Shown: positions 1-6,958, counted from the stretch's first letter. The stretch is 13,358 nt of DNA from JAQBDA01 sp032124675 (GCA_032124675.1 JAQBDA010000311.1:1-13358), one strand, 5' to 3'. Translations and numbers: made by a program. Notes: generated by a model from the sequence alone, not told the origin.

Positions 1-2
1 AT

Positions 3-86
3 CCAGTCGTACCCGCGCTCGCAGGAGAAATAGGTTTAATTGCCTGCAGTTTGGTTGGGCCAGTGCCAAAACCCTATACTAGATGA
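3..86 (+). CDS. Possible C-terminal tail of an upstream gene, cut by the window edge
   Basis: Frame 3 is open from the window edge to a TGA at 84-86 and would encode 27 residues ending in VGPVPKPYTR. The stop lies ten bases before the isomerase ATG, and the probable ribosome site of that gene (GATGAGG) overlaps it, which is the usual layout of translationally coupled operon genes. The product is not recognisable from so short a tail. The rival is frame 1, which closes at a TAG at 31-33. This is inferred from layout only. Confidence 0.3.
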   Translation, partial: PVVPALAGEIGLIACSLVGPVPKPYTR

Positions 87-95
87 GGTTGTCGT

Positions 96-1532
96 ATGAG
101 TCTGCCCCGCATCGGGTTGATCACCTTCGGTGATGAACGCCAGCACGAATGGAACAAAGTATTCGGCCCGCTGACTGAGCCGCGCCACGCGCAAGCGCGG
201 GCGTACTTCAGCTCGCTGGAGCTGGATCTGGTCAGCTTCGATGAGGTCGCCCGCAGCCGGGCGGACATCAACCGCCAGGTGGATGCGCTCAAGCAGCAGA
301 GCGTTGAGGCGTTGATTGCTCACACGCCTTGCTGGACGGCGCCCAATTTGGTGGTGCACGGCATCCAGGGTCTCAACCGCCCCACGTTGCTGCTCTCCAA
401 TAGAAGCCCGGCGACGCATGGCACGGTAGGCTTTCTAGGCGCAGCCGGGGCTTTAGATCAAATTGGCTATCCCTACCGGCGATTGCGGGAAGATTTCGAG
501 AACGGGGAAGCCATCGCCCGCCAGGCGCTGCCTTATTTCCGGGCGGCTTCAGCCGTGACGCGGCTGCGCGGGGCGGTTTTCGGTCTGTTCGGCGGGCGTT
601 CGTTGGGAATCGATACCGGCACGATTGATCCGATGCAGTGGCGCACGCTTTTCGGTGTGGATGTCGAGCACATTGACCAGTTAGAAATCATCCGCCGGGC
701 AGACCTGGTGCCCGAAGCCCAGGTGCAGTCCACGATGGAGTGGCTGGCGGCTAATGTAGCATCGATCGGTTACAACGACCAAGGACTCACTCCGGCCAAG
801 CTGGCGTACCAGGTACGCTGCTATCTGGCGACCCGCGATGTGATCGCTGAGAAAGGTTTGGATTTCGTTGCGGTTAAGTGCATGCCCGATTTGAGCACGT
901 ATTATGTCCCCCAGTGCCTCACCGCAGCGCTGCTGCCGGGCCCTTACGACGCGGATGGGCTGCGCCAGCCGGTGGCGATGGCCTGCGAGGCGGATGGCGA
1001 TGGCGCCCTGACGATGGAATTGCTCAAGCAGGTCTCCGGCGGGATGCCAGTATTGTTTGGGGACGTGAGCTACGTTAATGAAGCGATGGGTGTGCTGTAT
1101 ATGCCCAACTGTGGGGCGCTGTGCACCTGGTATGCCGCCCGGTCGGATGATCCGCGTGAGAACCTGGCGCGGGTGGAGCTGCGCCCGGCCAACCGTCCAG
1201 GTGGGGGCGCGATCACCTACTTTACCGCTGCGCCGGGACCTCTGAGTATGGCGCGCCTGTACCGCCGGGCGGGAAGTTACATCATGGGCATCTTCGACGG
1301 GAACGCCATCGAGCTTCCGGCAGCAGAGCTGGCGGCGTTCGTGCAGGCGCGCGGATCCCATCAGCTCCCCACCGCCTTCGTGCAGGCGGATGTTGATTGG
1401 GATGCGCTGCTTAACAACTTCGGCTCTAACCATATTTCTGCTGTAGCAGGCGATTACGTTGCCGAGATGGTGGAAGTTTGCCGGTTGCTGGGGATCGAAT
1501 ACCGGGTTTTCAACCGTGGAGATGCCCTATGA
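96..1532 (+). CDS. L-fucose/L-arabinose isomerase-family protein
   Basis: The protein has 478 residues and resembles the shorter, divergent members of the L-fucose/L-arabinose isomerase superfamily, cytoplasmic metal-dependent aldose-ketose isomerases. Visible family landmarks are an N-terminal Rossmann-like part (RIGLITFGDE) and a C-terminal catalytic part with three likely metal ligands: Glu298 in ACEADGDGA, Asp323 in VLFGDVSY and His446 in GSNHISAVAGDY. These correspond to the Glu-Asp-His triad known in fucose isomerase. It is shorter than classical FucI (about 590 residues) and closer to AraA length. The start at 96 is supported by GAGG seven bases upstream. The stop overlaps the next ATG (ATGA, 1529-1532), so the two are co-translated. 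The true substrate cannot be read from sequence. The neighbours argue for a modified, possibly methylated, sugar. Some divergent members may not be isomerases at all. Confidence 0.8.
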   Translation: MSLPRIGLITFGDERQHEWNKVFGPLTEPRHAQARAYFSSLELDLVSFDEVARSRADINRQVDALKQQSVEALIAHTPCWTAPNLVVHGIQGLNRPTLLLSNRSPATHGTVGFLGAAGALDQIGYPYRRLREDFENGEAIARQALPYFRAASAVTRLRGAVFGLFGGRSLGIDTGTIDPMQWRTLFGVDVEHIDQLEIIRRADLVPEAQVQSTMEWLAANVASIGYNDQGLTPAKLAYQVRCYLATRDVIAEKGLDFVAVKCMPDLSTYYVPQCLTAALLPGPYDADGLRQPVAMACEADGDGALTMELLKQVSGGMPVLFGDVSYVNEAMGVLYMPNCGALCTWYAARSDDPRENLARVELRPANRPGGGAITYFTAAPGPLSMARLYRRAGSYIMGIFDGNAIELPAAELAAFVQARGSHQLPTAFVQADVDWDALLNNFGSNHISAVAGDYVAEMVEVCRLLGIEYRVFNRGDAL

Positions 1533-2656
1533 ACCCGCGCCAGCGCTTCCAGGCCGCCGTGTCTCACCAACAGCCCGACCGGCAGCCGTTGGATTTTGGC
1601 AAACATATCGGCTCATTTCACAAATCTGTTTTCGCGCCTCTGCGCAAATACCTGGGGCTGCCGGTCCGAGATGGGCTCATCCTGGATCGCATGGCGCAGA
1701 ATATGGTGCTGGATGAAGACTTGCTTCAGGCGCTAGGGATCGATTTTCGCTGGGTAGTGCCGAATTGGGTGGAGGTGCGTGACCAGAAGGTAAACGGCGA
1801 GCCAGGCTATCTGGATATGTGGCACACCCCACATCAATATACCGAGGTCGGCGATTATTACGCTATTGCAGGGCAGCCGCTGGGCGATCCTGAGTTGAGC
1901 CAAAGCGACTTGGAGGCGTTCCCTTGGCCGGACCCGGATCACTCGGGGATGTTCAGCGGTTTGGCGGAACAGGCGCGCCAGTGGCATGAGAACAGCGACT
2001 ACGTGGTCGGCGGGGATGGCATCAAAGTCGGCGTTCTGCAAATTGCTGCCCAGCTGCGCGGTTATGACAAGCTGTTTATGGATTTTGCGCTCAATCCCTC
2101 CCTGGCCGAGGCACTGCTGGAAAAGATCACCGATCTTATCTGCCAAATGTACGTCAATTACGTGAAAGCTGTGGGGTCTTATATCCAGGTAATCGTCATC
2201 ACCGATGATCAGGGTACACAGAAATCACTGATGATTTCGCCGGCAATGTTCCGGCGCTTCGTTAAACCGAATCTGAAGCGGGTGATTGAGGCGATAAAAA
2301 TAAACGCTGATGTGAAAGTGTTGATGCACTGCGATGGCGCCATTCGCCCGATCATCCCCGATCTGATCGACATTGGAGTGGATATCCTCAACCCTATCCA
2401 GACGGTGGTCAAAGGGCTGGATGATACCCGCAGCCTGAAAGAGGAATTTGGTGAGCAGATATGTTTCCACGGTGCGATAGATGTGCAACAATTTCTGCCC
2501 ACTGCCACGCCGGAGACAGTGCGGCAGGAAGTGGCGCGCCGCAGCCGCGATCTGGGTGAGGGCGGCGGGTTTATCCTGGCGCCTTGTCACAATATAAACC
2601 GCGACACACCACTTGAAAATATCGTTGCCTTATTCGCTGCGGGGCGAGAGATTTAG
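1529..2656 (+). CDS. Uroporphyrinogen decarboxylase (UroD)-family methyltransferase, corrinoid-linked type
   Basis: The protein has 375 residues from the ATG at 1529; GGAG lies upstream and the start overlaps the preceding stop. A Met 17 codons earlier in the same frame lies inside the isomerase gene and is unlikely. The sequence is of the UroD/MtaA superfamily branch that does methyl transfer rather than haem synthesis. It opens with NPRQRFQAAVSHQQPDR and has the conserved block VLMHCDGAIRPIIPDLIDIG, then DILNPIQT, a CFHGAIDVQ strand and GGGFILAPCHNIN near the end. His267, Cys268 and Cys353 are candidate zinc ligands, comparable to the His-x-Cys...Cys site of MtaA/MtbA, although the spacing differs (His-Cys-Asp-Gly). 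Known relatives move a methyl group between a substrate or thiol and a corrinoid protein; such a protein is encoded at 4160-4789. Most likely role: methyl transfer from a methylated substrate to that corrinoid protein. The direction and substrate are inference. Confidence 0.85.
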   Translation: MNPRQRFQAAVSHQQPDRQPLDFGKHIGSFHKSVFAPLRKYLGLPVRDGLILDRMAQNMVLDEDLLQALGIDFRWVVPNWVEVRDQKVNGEPGYLDMWHTPHQYTEVGDYYAIAGQPLGDPELSQSDLEAFPWPDPDHSGMFSGLAEQARQWHENSDYVVGGDGIKVGVLQIAAQLRGYDKLFMDFALNPSLAEALLEKITDLICQMYVNYVKAVGSYIQVIVITDDQGTQKSLMISPAMFRRFVKPNLKRVIEAIKINADVKVLMHCDGAIRPIIPDLIDIGVDILNPIQTVVKGLDDTRSLKEEFGEQICFHGAIDVQQFLPTATPETVRQEVARRSRDLGEGGGFILAPCHNINRDTPLENIVALFAAGREI

Positions 2657-2689
2657 CCGAACTGAGATTTATAAAAATTGGAGTGATGA

Positions 2690-3304
2690 ATGGAGCACAA
2701 AAAATATACGAATGAAGAGATGCTGAGTCGGGTAGTGCGGTTCGACAAGCTGAAAGAGAATGGCATCCCGTTGATGTTTATCGACAGTATTTTACCGGGT
2801 CACCAGCGAATGAACTACGCCGTTATTGGGGATACAGCCAGCGAGAACCCTGATTATGCAAACAACGTGGCCCTACGAACCCCACATAAATTCCAAATTG
2901 GCATGGTTATAGCACCGCCTGGCAACGGTCCTGCCTACCATACTCACGATTATATCGAAGCGTTTATGCCACTGACCGGGCGCTGGCGCTTTTACTGGGG
3001 AAACGATCCTGAAGGTCCTCCGATGGGTGAGACGGAGATTGGTCAGTGGGACTTAATTTCCTTGCCACCAGGCTTGTGGCGAAAATTTGAAAACGTCTCT
3101 TCTGAAGATGCCTGGTTGTTAGGCATCCTGGAAGAGCACAGCGTCTTTACCGGTAAGGACCCATACTGGAGTAAGGTTGTTATCGAGCAGGCACGCCAGT
3201 ATGGCTTCGAAGCCGACGAGAATGGGCGCATGGTCCGGCCTGCAAACTACGACGAACTGAACGAAAAGATGCGCCGAAGACTGCTTCATCTGGACGAAGG
3301 ATAG
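2690..3304 (+). CDS. Single-domain cupin protein
   Basis: The protein has 204 residues with one cupin barrel. Motif 1 is complete: His84-Thr-His86, Glu90 and Gly97 fit the G(X)5HXH(X)3-4E(X)6G pattern. Motif 2 is visible as DLISLPPGLWRKFEN (121-135), but the position normally held by the third histidine is Arg131, so the metal site has at most three classical ligands (His84, His86, Glu90). The start at 2690 has GGAG nearby, and another ATG stands four bases upstream out of frame. It lies 33 bases after the methyltransferase and 7 before the aldolase, so it belongs to the same operon. Cupins of this size serve as sugar isomerases, dioxygenases or small-molecule sensors. No specific function is recognised. 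A role on a sugar acid or keto acid is suggested only by its neighbours. Confidence 0.8.
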   Translation: MEHKKYTNEEMLSRVVRFDKLKENGIPLMFIDSILPGHQRMNYAVIGDTASENPDYANNVALRTPHKFQIGMVIAPPGNGPAYHTHDYIEAFMPLTGRWRFYWGNDPEGPPMGETEIGQWDLISLPPGLWRKFENVSSEDAWLLGILEEHSVFTGKDPYWSKVVIEQARQYGFEADENGRMVRPANYDELNEKMRRRLLHLDEG

Positions 3305-3311
3305 TACTTCG
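3295..3311 (+). promoter_or_regulatory. Small hairpin at the cupin-aldolase junction
   Basis: CGAAG (3295-3299) and CTTCG (3307-3311) form a perfect 5-bp stem around a 7-base loop. The loop contains the cupin stop codon TAG (3302-3304), the left arm and first loop base contain GAAGG, the only Shine-Dalgarno-like sequence before the aldolase, and the right arm abuts the aldolase ATG (3312). A ribosome finishing the cupin gene would melt it. This would couple aldolase translation to cupin translation. The stem is seen in sequence; the coupling role is inference, and a 5-bp stem can be chance. Confidence 0.35.
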
Positions 3312-4097
3312 ATGCCGATATTAGAAAACCAGTTGAAAAGAAAGCTACAGACTGGCGGGAGAGCCGCCGGCGCCTGGCTCCAATTGGCCAGCCCATTTAC
3401 GGCCGAGATCTTAAGCCAGGCCGGTTTTGATTACTTGGTGATCGACCTGGAGCATGGACCTGGCGATATCTTAACCCTGACAGCCCAGATGCAGGCGATG
3501 AAAGGCAGCCAGGCGTGCCCCATTGTGCGCGCCACCTGGAATGATTTTGTACTCGTGAAACGCATTCTGGATGCTGGCGCTTACGGAGTCTTGTTTCCTT
3601 ATATCAACTCTGCCGAAGAAGCAAACGAAGCCGTGCGAGCCTGTAAATACCCGCCTGAAGGCGTGCGAGGACTGGCAGCAAGCCCGCGCGCGGCTGGCTA
3701 CGGGCAGAATAGCATGGATTACTTGCAATATGCCAATGCTGAGATATTTGTCATGACCGCGGTCGAGACGCCTGAGGCAGTCTCCAACCTTGATGAGATC
3801 TTGAGGGTAGAAGGTCTGGACGGCGTTTTTATCGGACCGATGGACCTGGCGACCTCGCTGGGGCATTTCGCTGCTCCGGGGCATCCGGAGGTGCAGGCGG
3901 CGATCAATAGGATCGAGGAGAAGGTACTGGCAGCCGGTAAGGTGCTGGCAACAATCGCCGGTTCCTGGGATCAGGCGAATCTGCTTTATGAACGCGGTTA
4001 CCAGATGCTGCTTCTGATGGCGGATGGAGTCGCGTTAGGAAAGCTGGCAAGTGAGTTGATGAGTAAGTTTCGAGCGTCGTATCCACATGACGGTTAA
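3312..4097 (+). CDS. HpcH/HpaI-family class II aldolase
   Basis: The protein has 261 residues, the normal length for the HpaI/GarL/YfaU (RhmA) family. These Mg/Mn-dependent enzymes cleave 2-keto-3-deoxy or 4-hydroxy-2-oxo acids to pyruvate and an aldehyde. Expected active-site features are all present: DLEHGP with the catalytic His48, Arg73 in PIVRATWND, metal ligands Glu152 (TAVETPEA) and Asp178 (IGPMDLATSLG), and the RGLAASPRAAGYG loop. It should be soluble and catalytically intact. It follows the cupin by 7 bases. Within the cluster it would supply the carbon-carbon cleavage step, giving pyruvate or a related 2-oxo acid plus an aldehyde. Whether the substrate is a deoxy-sugar acid (as for YfaU), a hydroxy-oxo-diacid (as for HpaI) or something else cannot be told from sequence. 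Confidence 0.9.
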   Translation: MPILENQLKRKLQTGGRAAGAWLQLASPFTAEILSQAGFDYLVIDLEHGPGDILTLTAQMQAMKGSQACPIVRATWNDFVLVKRILDAGAYGVLFPYINSAEEANEAVRACKYPPEGVRGLAASPRAAGYGQNSMDYLQYANAEIFVMTAVETPEAVSNLDEILRVEGLDGVFIGPMDLATSLGHFAAPGHPEVQAAINRIEEKVLAAGKVLATIAGSWDQANLLYERGYQMLLLMADGVALGKLASELMSKFRASYPHDG

Positions 4098-4159
4098 TTC
4101 GGCAGGTAGGTTGTGCGGTAATTCTAATGCTTCAATGGCTGGACAGGTTAAGGTGTAGC

Positions 4160-4789
4160 ATGGAGACGATAACAAAAATATACCAGGCGGTTTTAGAAGG
4201 CGATATGAGCGCCACTCAAGCGGAAGTCCGGGCTGCTTTGAGGGCGGATGTCTCTGCGCCGGAGATCCTCCAGAACGGGCTGATTGCTGCTATGGGTGAA
4301 GTCGGTCGCCTATTTGAAGAGGGGGAATACTATGTGCCTGAGATGCTGGTCGCTGCGCGGGCTATGAAAGCCGGGCTAGAAATTCTACAGCCTTTATTGG
4401 TCGATTCAGGGGTTGAGCCTGTTGGTAAAGTGATAATGGGCACCGTGAGAGGTGACCTGCATGACATCGGGAAGAATCTGGTCGGCATGATGTTGGAAGG
4501 GGCGGGTTTTGAGATAGTGGATTTGGGAACAGACGTTTCGCCCGAGAAGTTTGTCGCCGCGCTTCAAGATGACATTGACATCGTGGGGCTTTCTGCTCTG
4601 CTGACCACGACGATGCCCAGCATGGAAAGCACGATCAAGGCGATTGAAGCAGCCGGATTGAGAGATCAGGTCAAGATCATAGTCGGCGGCGCTCCTGTGA
4701 CTGCTGATTATGCTCGCAAGATCGGCGCAGATGGCTTTGCACCGGATGCTGGTCAAGCAGTAACACTCGCAAAGTCTCTGATTGCATGA
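4160..4789 (+). CDS. Corrinoid (cobalamin-binding) methyl-carrier protein, MtaC/MtbC type
   Basis: The protein has 209 residues from the ATG at 4160, preceded by AAGG. An earlier in-frame ATG at 4127 lacks a ribosome site and would add residues foreign to the family, so 4160 is preferred. Residues 1-85 form the helical B12-binding cap domain. Residues 86-209 form the Rossmann-like cobalamin domain, with the signature Asp99-Leu-His101-Asp-Ile-Gly (His101 as the lower cobalt ligand), the Ser145-Ala-Leu block and VGGAPV (175-180). Length and order match the corrinoid subunits of methanol, methylamine and O-demethylase systems. It is the natural partner of the UroD-family methyltransferase at 1529-2656 and is the last intact gene of the cluster. 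Such proteins need an ATP-dependent reductive activase, and none is encoded in this window. Confidence 0.92.
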   Translation: METITKIYQAVLEGDMSATQAEVRAALRADVSAPEILQNGLIAAMGEVGRLFEEGEYYVPEMLVAARAMKAGLEILQPLLVDSGVEPVGKVIMGTVRGDLHDIGKNLVGMMLEGAGFEIVDLGTDVSPEKFVAALQDDIDIVGLSALLTTTMPSMESTIKAIEAAGLRDQVKIIVGGAPVTADYARKIGADGFAPDAGQAVTLAKSLIA

Positions 4790-4847
4790 TTCCTCGATTT
4801 ATTTTTTGGCTTACCTATGGAATGAGTGAATCTGATAAATTATCGTC

Positions 4848-5190
4848 ATGGAATTTCCAATTATTGACCTACTGGATAGTGAGCAAGGCGAACGCTGGTA
4901 GCTGAAACATTTTCATCCTGAAGGGCTGAATTTCCCCCGATGCGGAGTTGGTGTAGAACACAGCTTGCCATTTCGGCTGACCAAGAGAAGGGGTCTGCAA
5001 GTCTATCGCTGCCGAGATTGCCGGGCCATCTACAACCTGTACACTGGGATGGTTTTTGCGCACCAGCATTTACGCCCGCCCCAAGCGGTATTGTTGTTGC
5101 GCGGAATTTAGAAAGGCGAACCATCCAAAGCCTTAGCCGCAGAACTCGATTTGGATCACATCACCGTGCTGCAACTGTGGCGTGAGCATT
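4848..5190 (+). pseudogene. IS1595-like zinc-ribbon transposase, N-terminal remnant with two in-frame stops
   Basis: One continuous frame from ATG 4848 reads EFPIIDLLDS, HFHPEGLNFPRCG, YRCRDCRAIYNLYTG, PPQAVLLLRGI and KALAAELDLDHITVLQLW. This is the characteristic N-terminal zinc-ribbon and helix-turn-helix part of transposases of the IS1595 kind. The frame is interrupted by TAG at 4899-4901 and TAG at 5109-5111. The first zinc-ribbon cysteine (expected CPRC) is replaced by Phe (FPRC), while the second pair (CRDC) is kept. The match stops near 5190, before any catalytic DDE domain, where an unrelated permease fragment begins. It is clearly non-functional. The precise insertion-sequence family is recalled from motif pattern, not from a search, and terminal inverted repeats were not found. 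Confidence 0.7.
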
Positions 5191-5528
5191 GCCCAGCCCG
5201 CGCTGCTGGCAGCCGGCATTTTGCTGGGGGCGCTGACTTTTTCGACCCTAGTGCTGATCTTCGGTTCCATCCCCACCAACGACCCTCGTGATGTGCAAAT
5301 GTCCAGCACACTTCTGCGCTGGGAGCTGATTTTATCAGTGGTGTCTTTATTCCCCTGAGCGAGATGGTGCCTACGGCGCGGGTGATCGCTTATTTCTCAC
5401 CACTGACCTATGCCCAGGATCTGATGAACCAGGCTGTGTTGGGTAGCGGCTTGATCGCCGCATGGCTGGATATCTGCGTACTGCTGCTGACCAGCATCCT
5501 GCTGCTGACCAGCATCCTGCTGCTGTAG
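5191..5528 (+). pseudogene. ABC-2 type transporter permease, C-terminal remnant with frameshift
   Basis: From 5191 the frame reads LLAAGILLGALTFSTLVLIF and then NDPRDVQMSSTLLRW. After a one-base loss around 5329-5334 the adjoining frame continues ISGVFIPLSEMVPTARVIAY, FSPLTYAQDLMN and a terminal hydrophobic helix ending at TAG 5526. The FIP...EMP-like loop followed by SPLTYA and a final membrane segment is typical of the last part of ABC-2 permeases (drug or sodium export type). No start codon, no N-terminal helices and no ATPase gene accompany it, and it begins directly where the transposase remnant ends. It is a decayed 3' gene end left by a deletion or insertion. Confidence 0.65.
5481..5525 (+). 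repeat. 18-bp tandem repeat, 2.5 copies
   Basis: The unit CTGCTGCTGACCAGCATC occurs at 5481-5498 and 5499-5516, followed by half a copy (CTGCTGCTG, 5517-5525) before the TAG. In the permease frame each unit encodes LLLTSI, so it lengthens the last membrane helix without shifting frame. It looks like slippage in a pseudogene. Confidence 0.9.
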
Positions 5529-5574
5529 CCTTCGATGCGGCTACACCAGCGTGCCCGGGTATTAAGGCGCTGAA

Positions 5575-6671
5575 ATGAACTGGAAAGAGCTTTTGTCTGT
5601 TGATGGTTTATTTCTAAAGTTGGGCGCTATCAGTTTCGGCGGCCCGGCTTCATCAACGGCCTTGATCGATGAGGAAGTCGTGCGCAAGCGCGGTTGGATA
5701 AACCGGGAGCATTTCTTGGATCTGCTGGCGGCGACCAACCGGGTCACTGGGCCAAGTGTGGTAAAGATGGCCATTCACATCGGCCGGATGCGCGCGGGCT
5801 GGTTGGGGTTCGTTTTTGCTGAGGTCGCTTCATCCTGCCAGCTTTTCTAATCAGCCTTACGCTGAGCTGGATCTACGTCCACTTTGAAGCACTGCCGGAA
5901 GGGCAGGCAATATACTACGGGATAAACCCGGTGGTGATGGCAATCATCCTGGTTGCCATCTACCGGCTGGGTAAAACTGCACTGAAGGGAAAAGCACAGG
6001 TTTCGCTCAGTGTGCTGGCTTTTGGGGCTGCATTGCTAGGCTTGAACGAGGACATCATCATCCTGAGTGCCGGTCTGTCAGGAATCCTTATATTTTACCT
6101 ACCGGCTTGGTTGAAGAAGCAGAACCCAGTGGCAATATTCTTGCTTTTGGGATCGTTACTCTATGCGTCTCCTAAAGTTTTGTCTTGGTTGGATAACAGA
6201 CTGGTATTGCTAGGCCTATTCTTTCTGAAGGTGGGCTCTTTGCTCTTCGGTTCAGGGATGGTTTTGTTTGCATTCATCCAGCGAGATGTTGTAACGCGCT
6301 TTGGGTGGCTGTCCGAGCAACAATTGATCGAAGCTATCGCGGTGGGGCAGATGACGCCGGGTCCGGTGCTATCGTCGGCGACGTTCATTCGCTACCTGCT
6401 GTCAGGTTGGCCGGGAGCAGTGGTTGCGACAATTGCTGTTTTTCTGCCATCGTTTATTATTGTAGCTTTGATAAGCCCGATTATCCCGTGGCTGCGGCAG
6501 TCACGTATTGCCCAGGCATTTCTCACAGGGGTCAATGCGGCTGTGGTAGCATTGATACTGGCAGTAAGCCTGGCCCTGTTTCGGTCAGTTATTATTGATG
6601 GATGGACAATTGCCATCACTACCGCATGCGTGCCAGATAGGGCCAAGTGGAATAAAGATATCGTTGGGTAA
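5575..6671 (+). pseudogene. chrA: Chromate transporter (ChrA/CHR family), frameshifted and 3'-truncated
   Basis: ChrA proteins are membrane exporters with two CHR domains, about 400 residues long. The first frame (5575-5850) gives FLKLGAISFGGP, VVRKRGWINREHFLDLLAAT and MAIHIG, the first CHR domain. One base is missing at 5827-5828, and the next frame continues FILPAFLISLTLSWIYVHFE up to 6671. The second CHR domain is well kept: FLKVGSLLFGSGMVLFAF, RFGWLSEQQLIEAIAVGQMTPGP and VFLPSFIIVAL. Similarity ends near 6620, after DGWTIAITTA; the last helix is replaced by an unrelated ACVPDRAKWNKDIVG tail. The usual N-terminal NLIPGPNSTE loop is altered to NRVTGPSVVK, another sign of relaxed selection. 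The frameshift could be a sequencing error, but the lost C-terminus and the two broken neighbours favour a real pseudogene. Confidence 0.8.
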
Positions 6672-6958
6672 ATTCAGCGCAACCGAGAGGCTTTTTCCTT
6701 CCCACTTGGTTGCATAGTTTGTGGTACAGCCGAATGGGTGAATAGATTTTCTTCGACTTTCATCGACTCAGGGGAACTTACCCACCGTGAAGAGAGAACC
6801 CAGCAGACCCACGGTGACAGATTGATTCCTTCTATTGTGATATTGTCAGAGTGAACTGAGCACAGCTTATCTACAGCTTATCCGCTAATTATCCTTGGAA
6901 ATATTGGAGATATTGTGCCATATCTGGGGGTGAACTTCTAGACAACGGCAGTCCTAGG

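Noticed and set aside
681..1433. Long minus-strand open frame (250 codons) inside the isomerase gene.
   Set aside because: It is a shadow of a GC-rich gene with family-specific catalytic residues in the other strand; its own composition (rich in Arg, His, Gln) matches no protein pattern.
4790..4847. T-rich stretch after the corrinoid gene (TTTATTTTTTGG) as an intrinsic terminator of the operon.
   Set aside because: No stable stem precedes the T-run, so a terminator cannot be supported from sequence.
4899..5111. Two in-frame TAG codons in the transposase remnant near a corrinoid methyltransferase cluster, hinting at amber recoding (pyrrolysine).
   Set aside because: TAG serves as an ordinary stop for the methyltransferase and cupin genes in this window, the methyltransferase is UroD-type and not the pyrrolysine MtmB/MtbB/MttB kinds, and the transposase is also truncated and has lost a zinc cysteine. 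Simple decay explains it.
6679..6713. GCAACCGAG/CTTGGTTGC inverted repeat after the chrA pseudogene as a terminator.
   Set aside because: The loop is 17 bases, one pair is a wobble and no T-tract follows, so a functional terminator is not supported.
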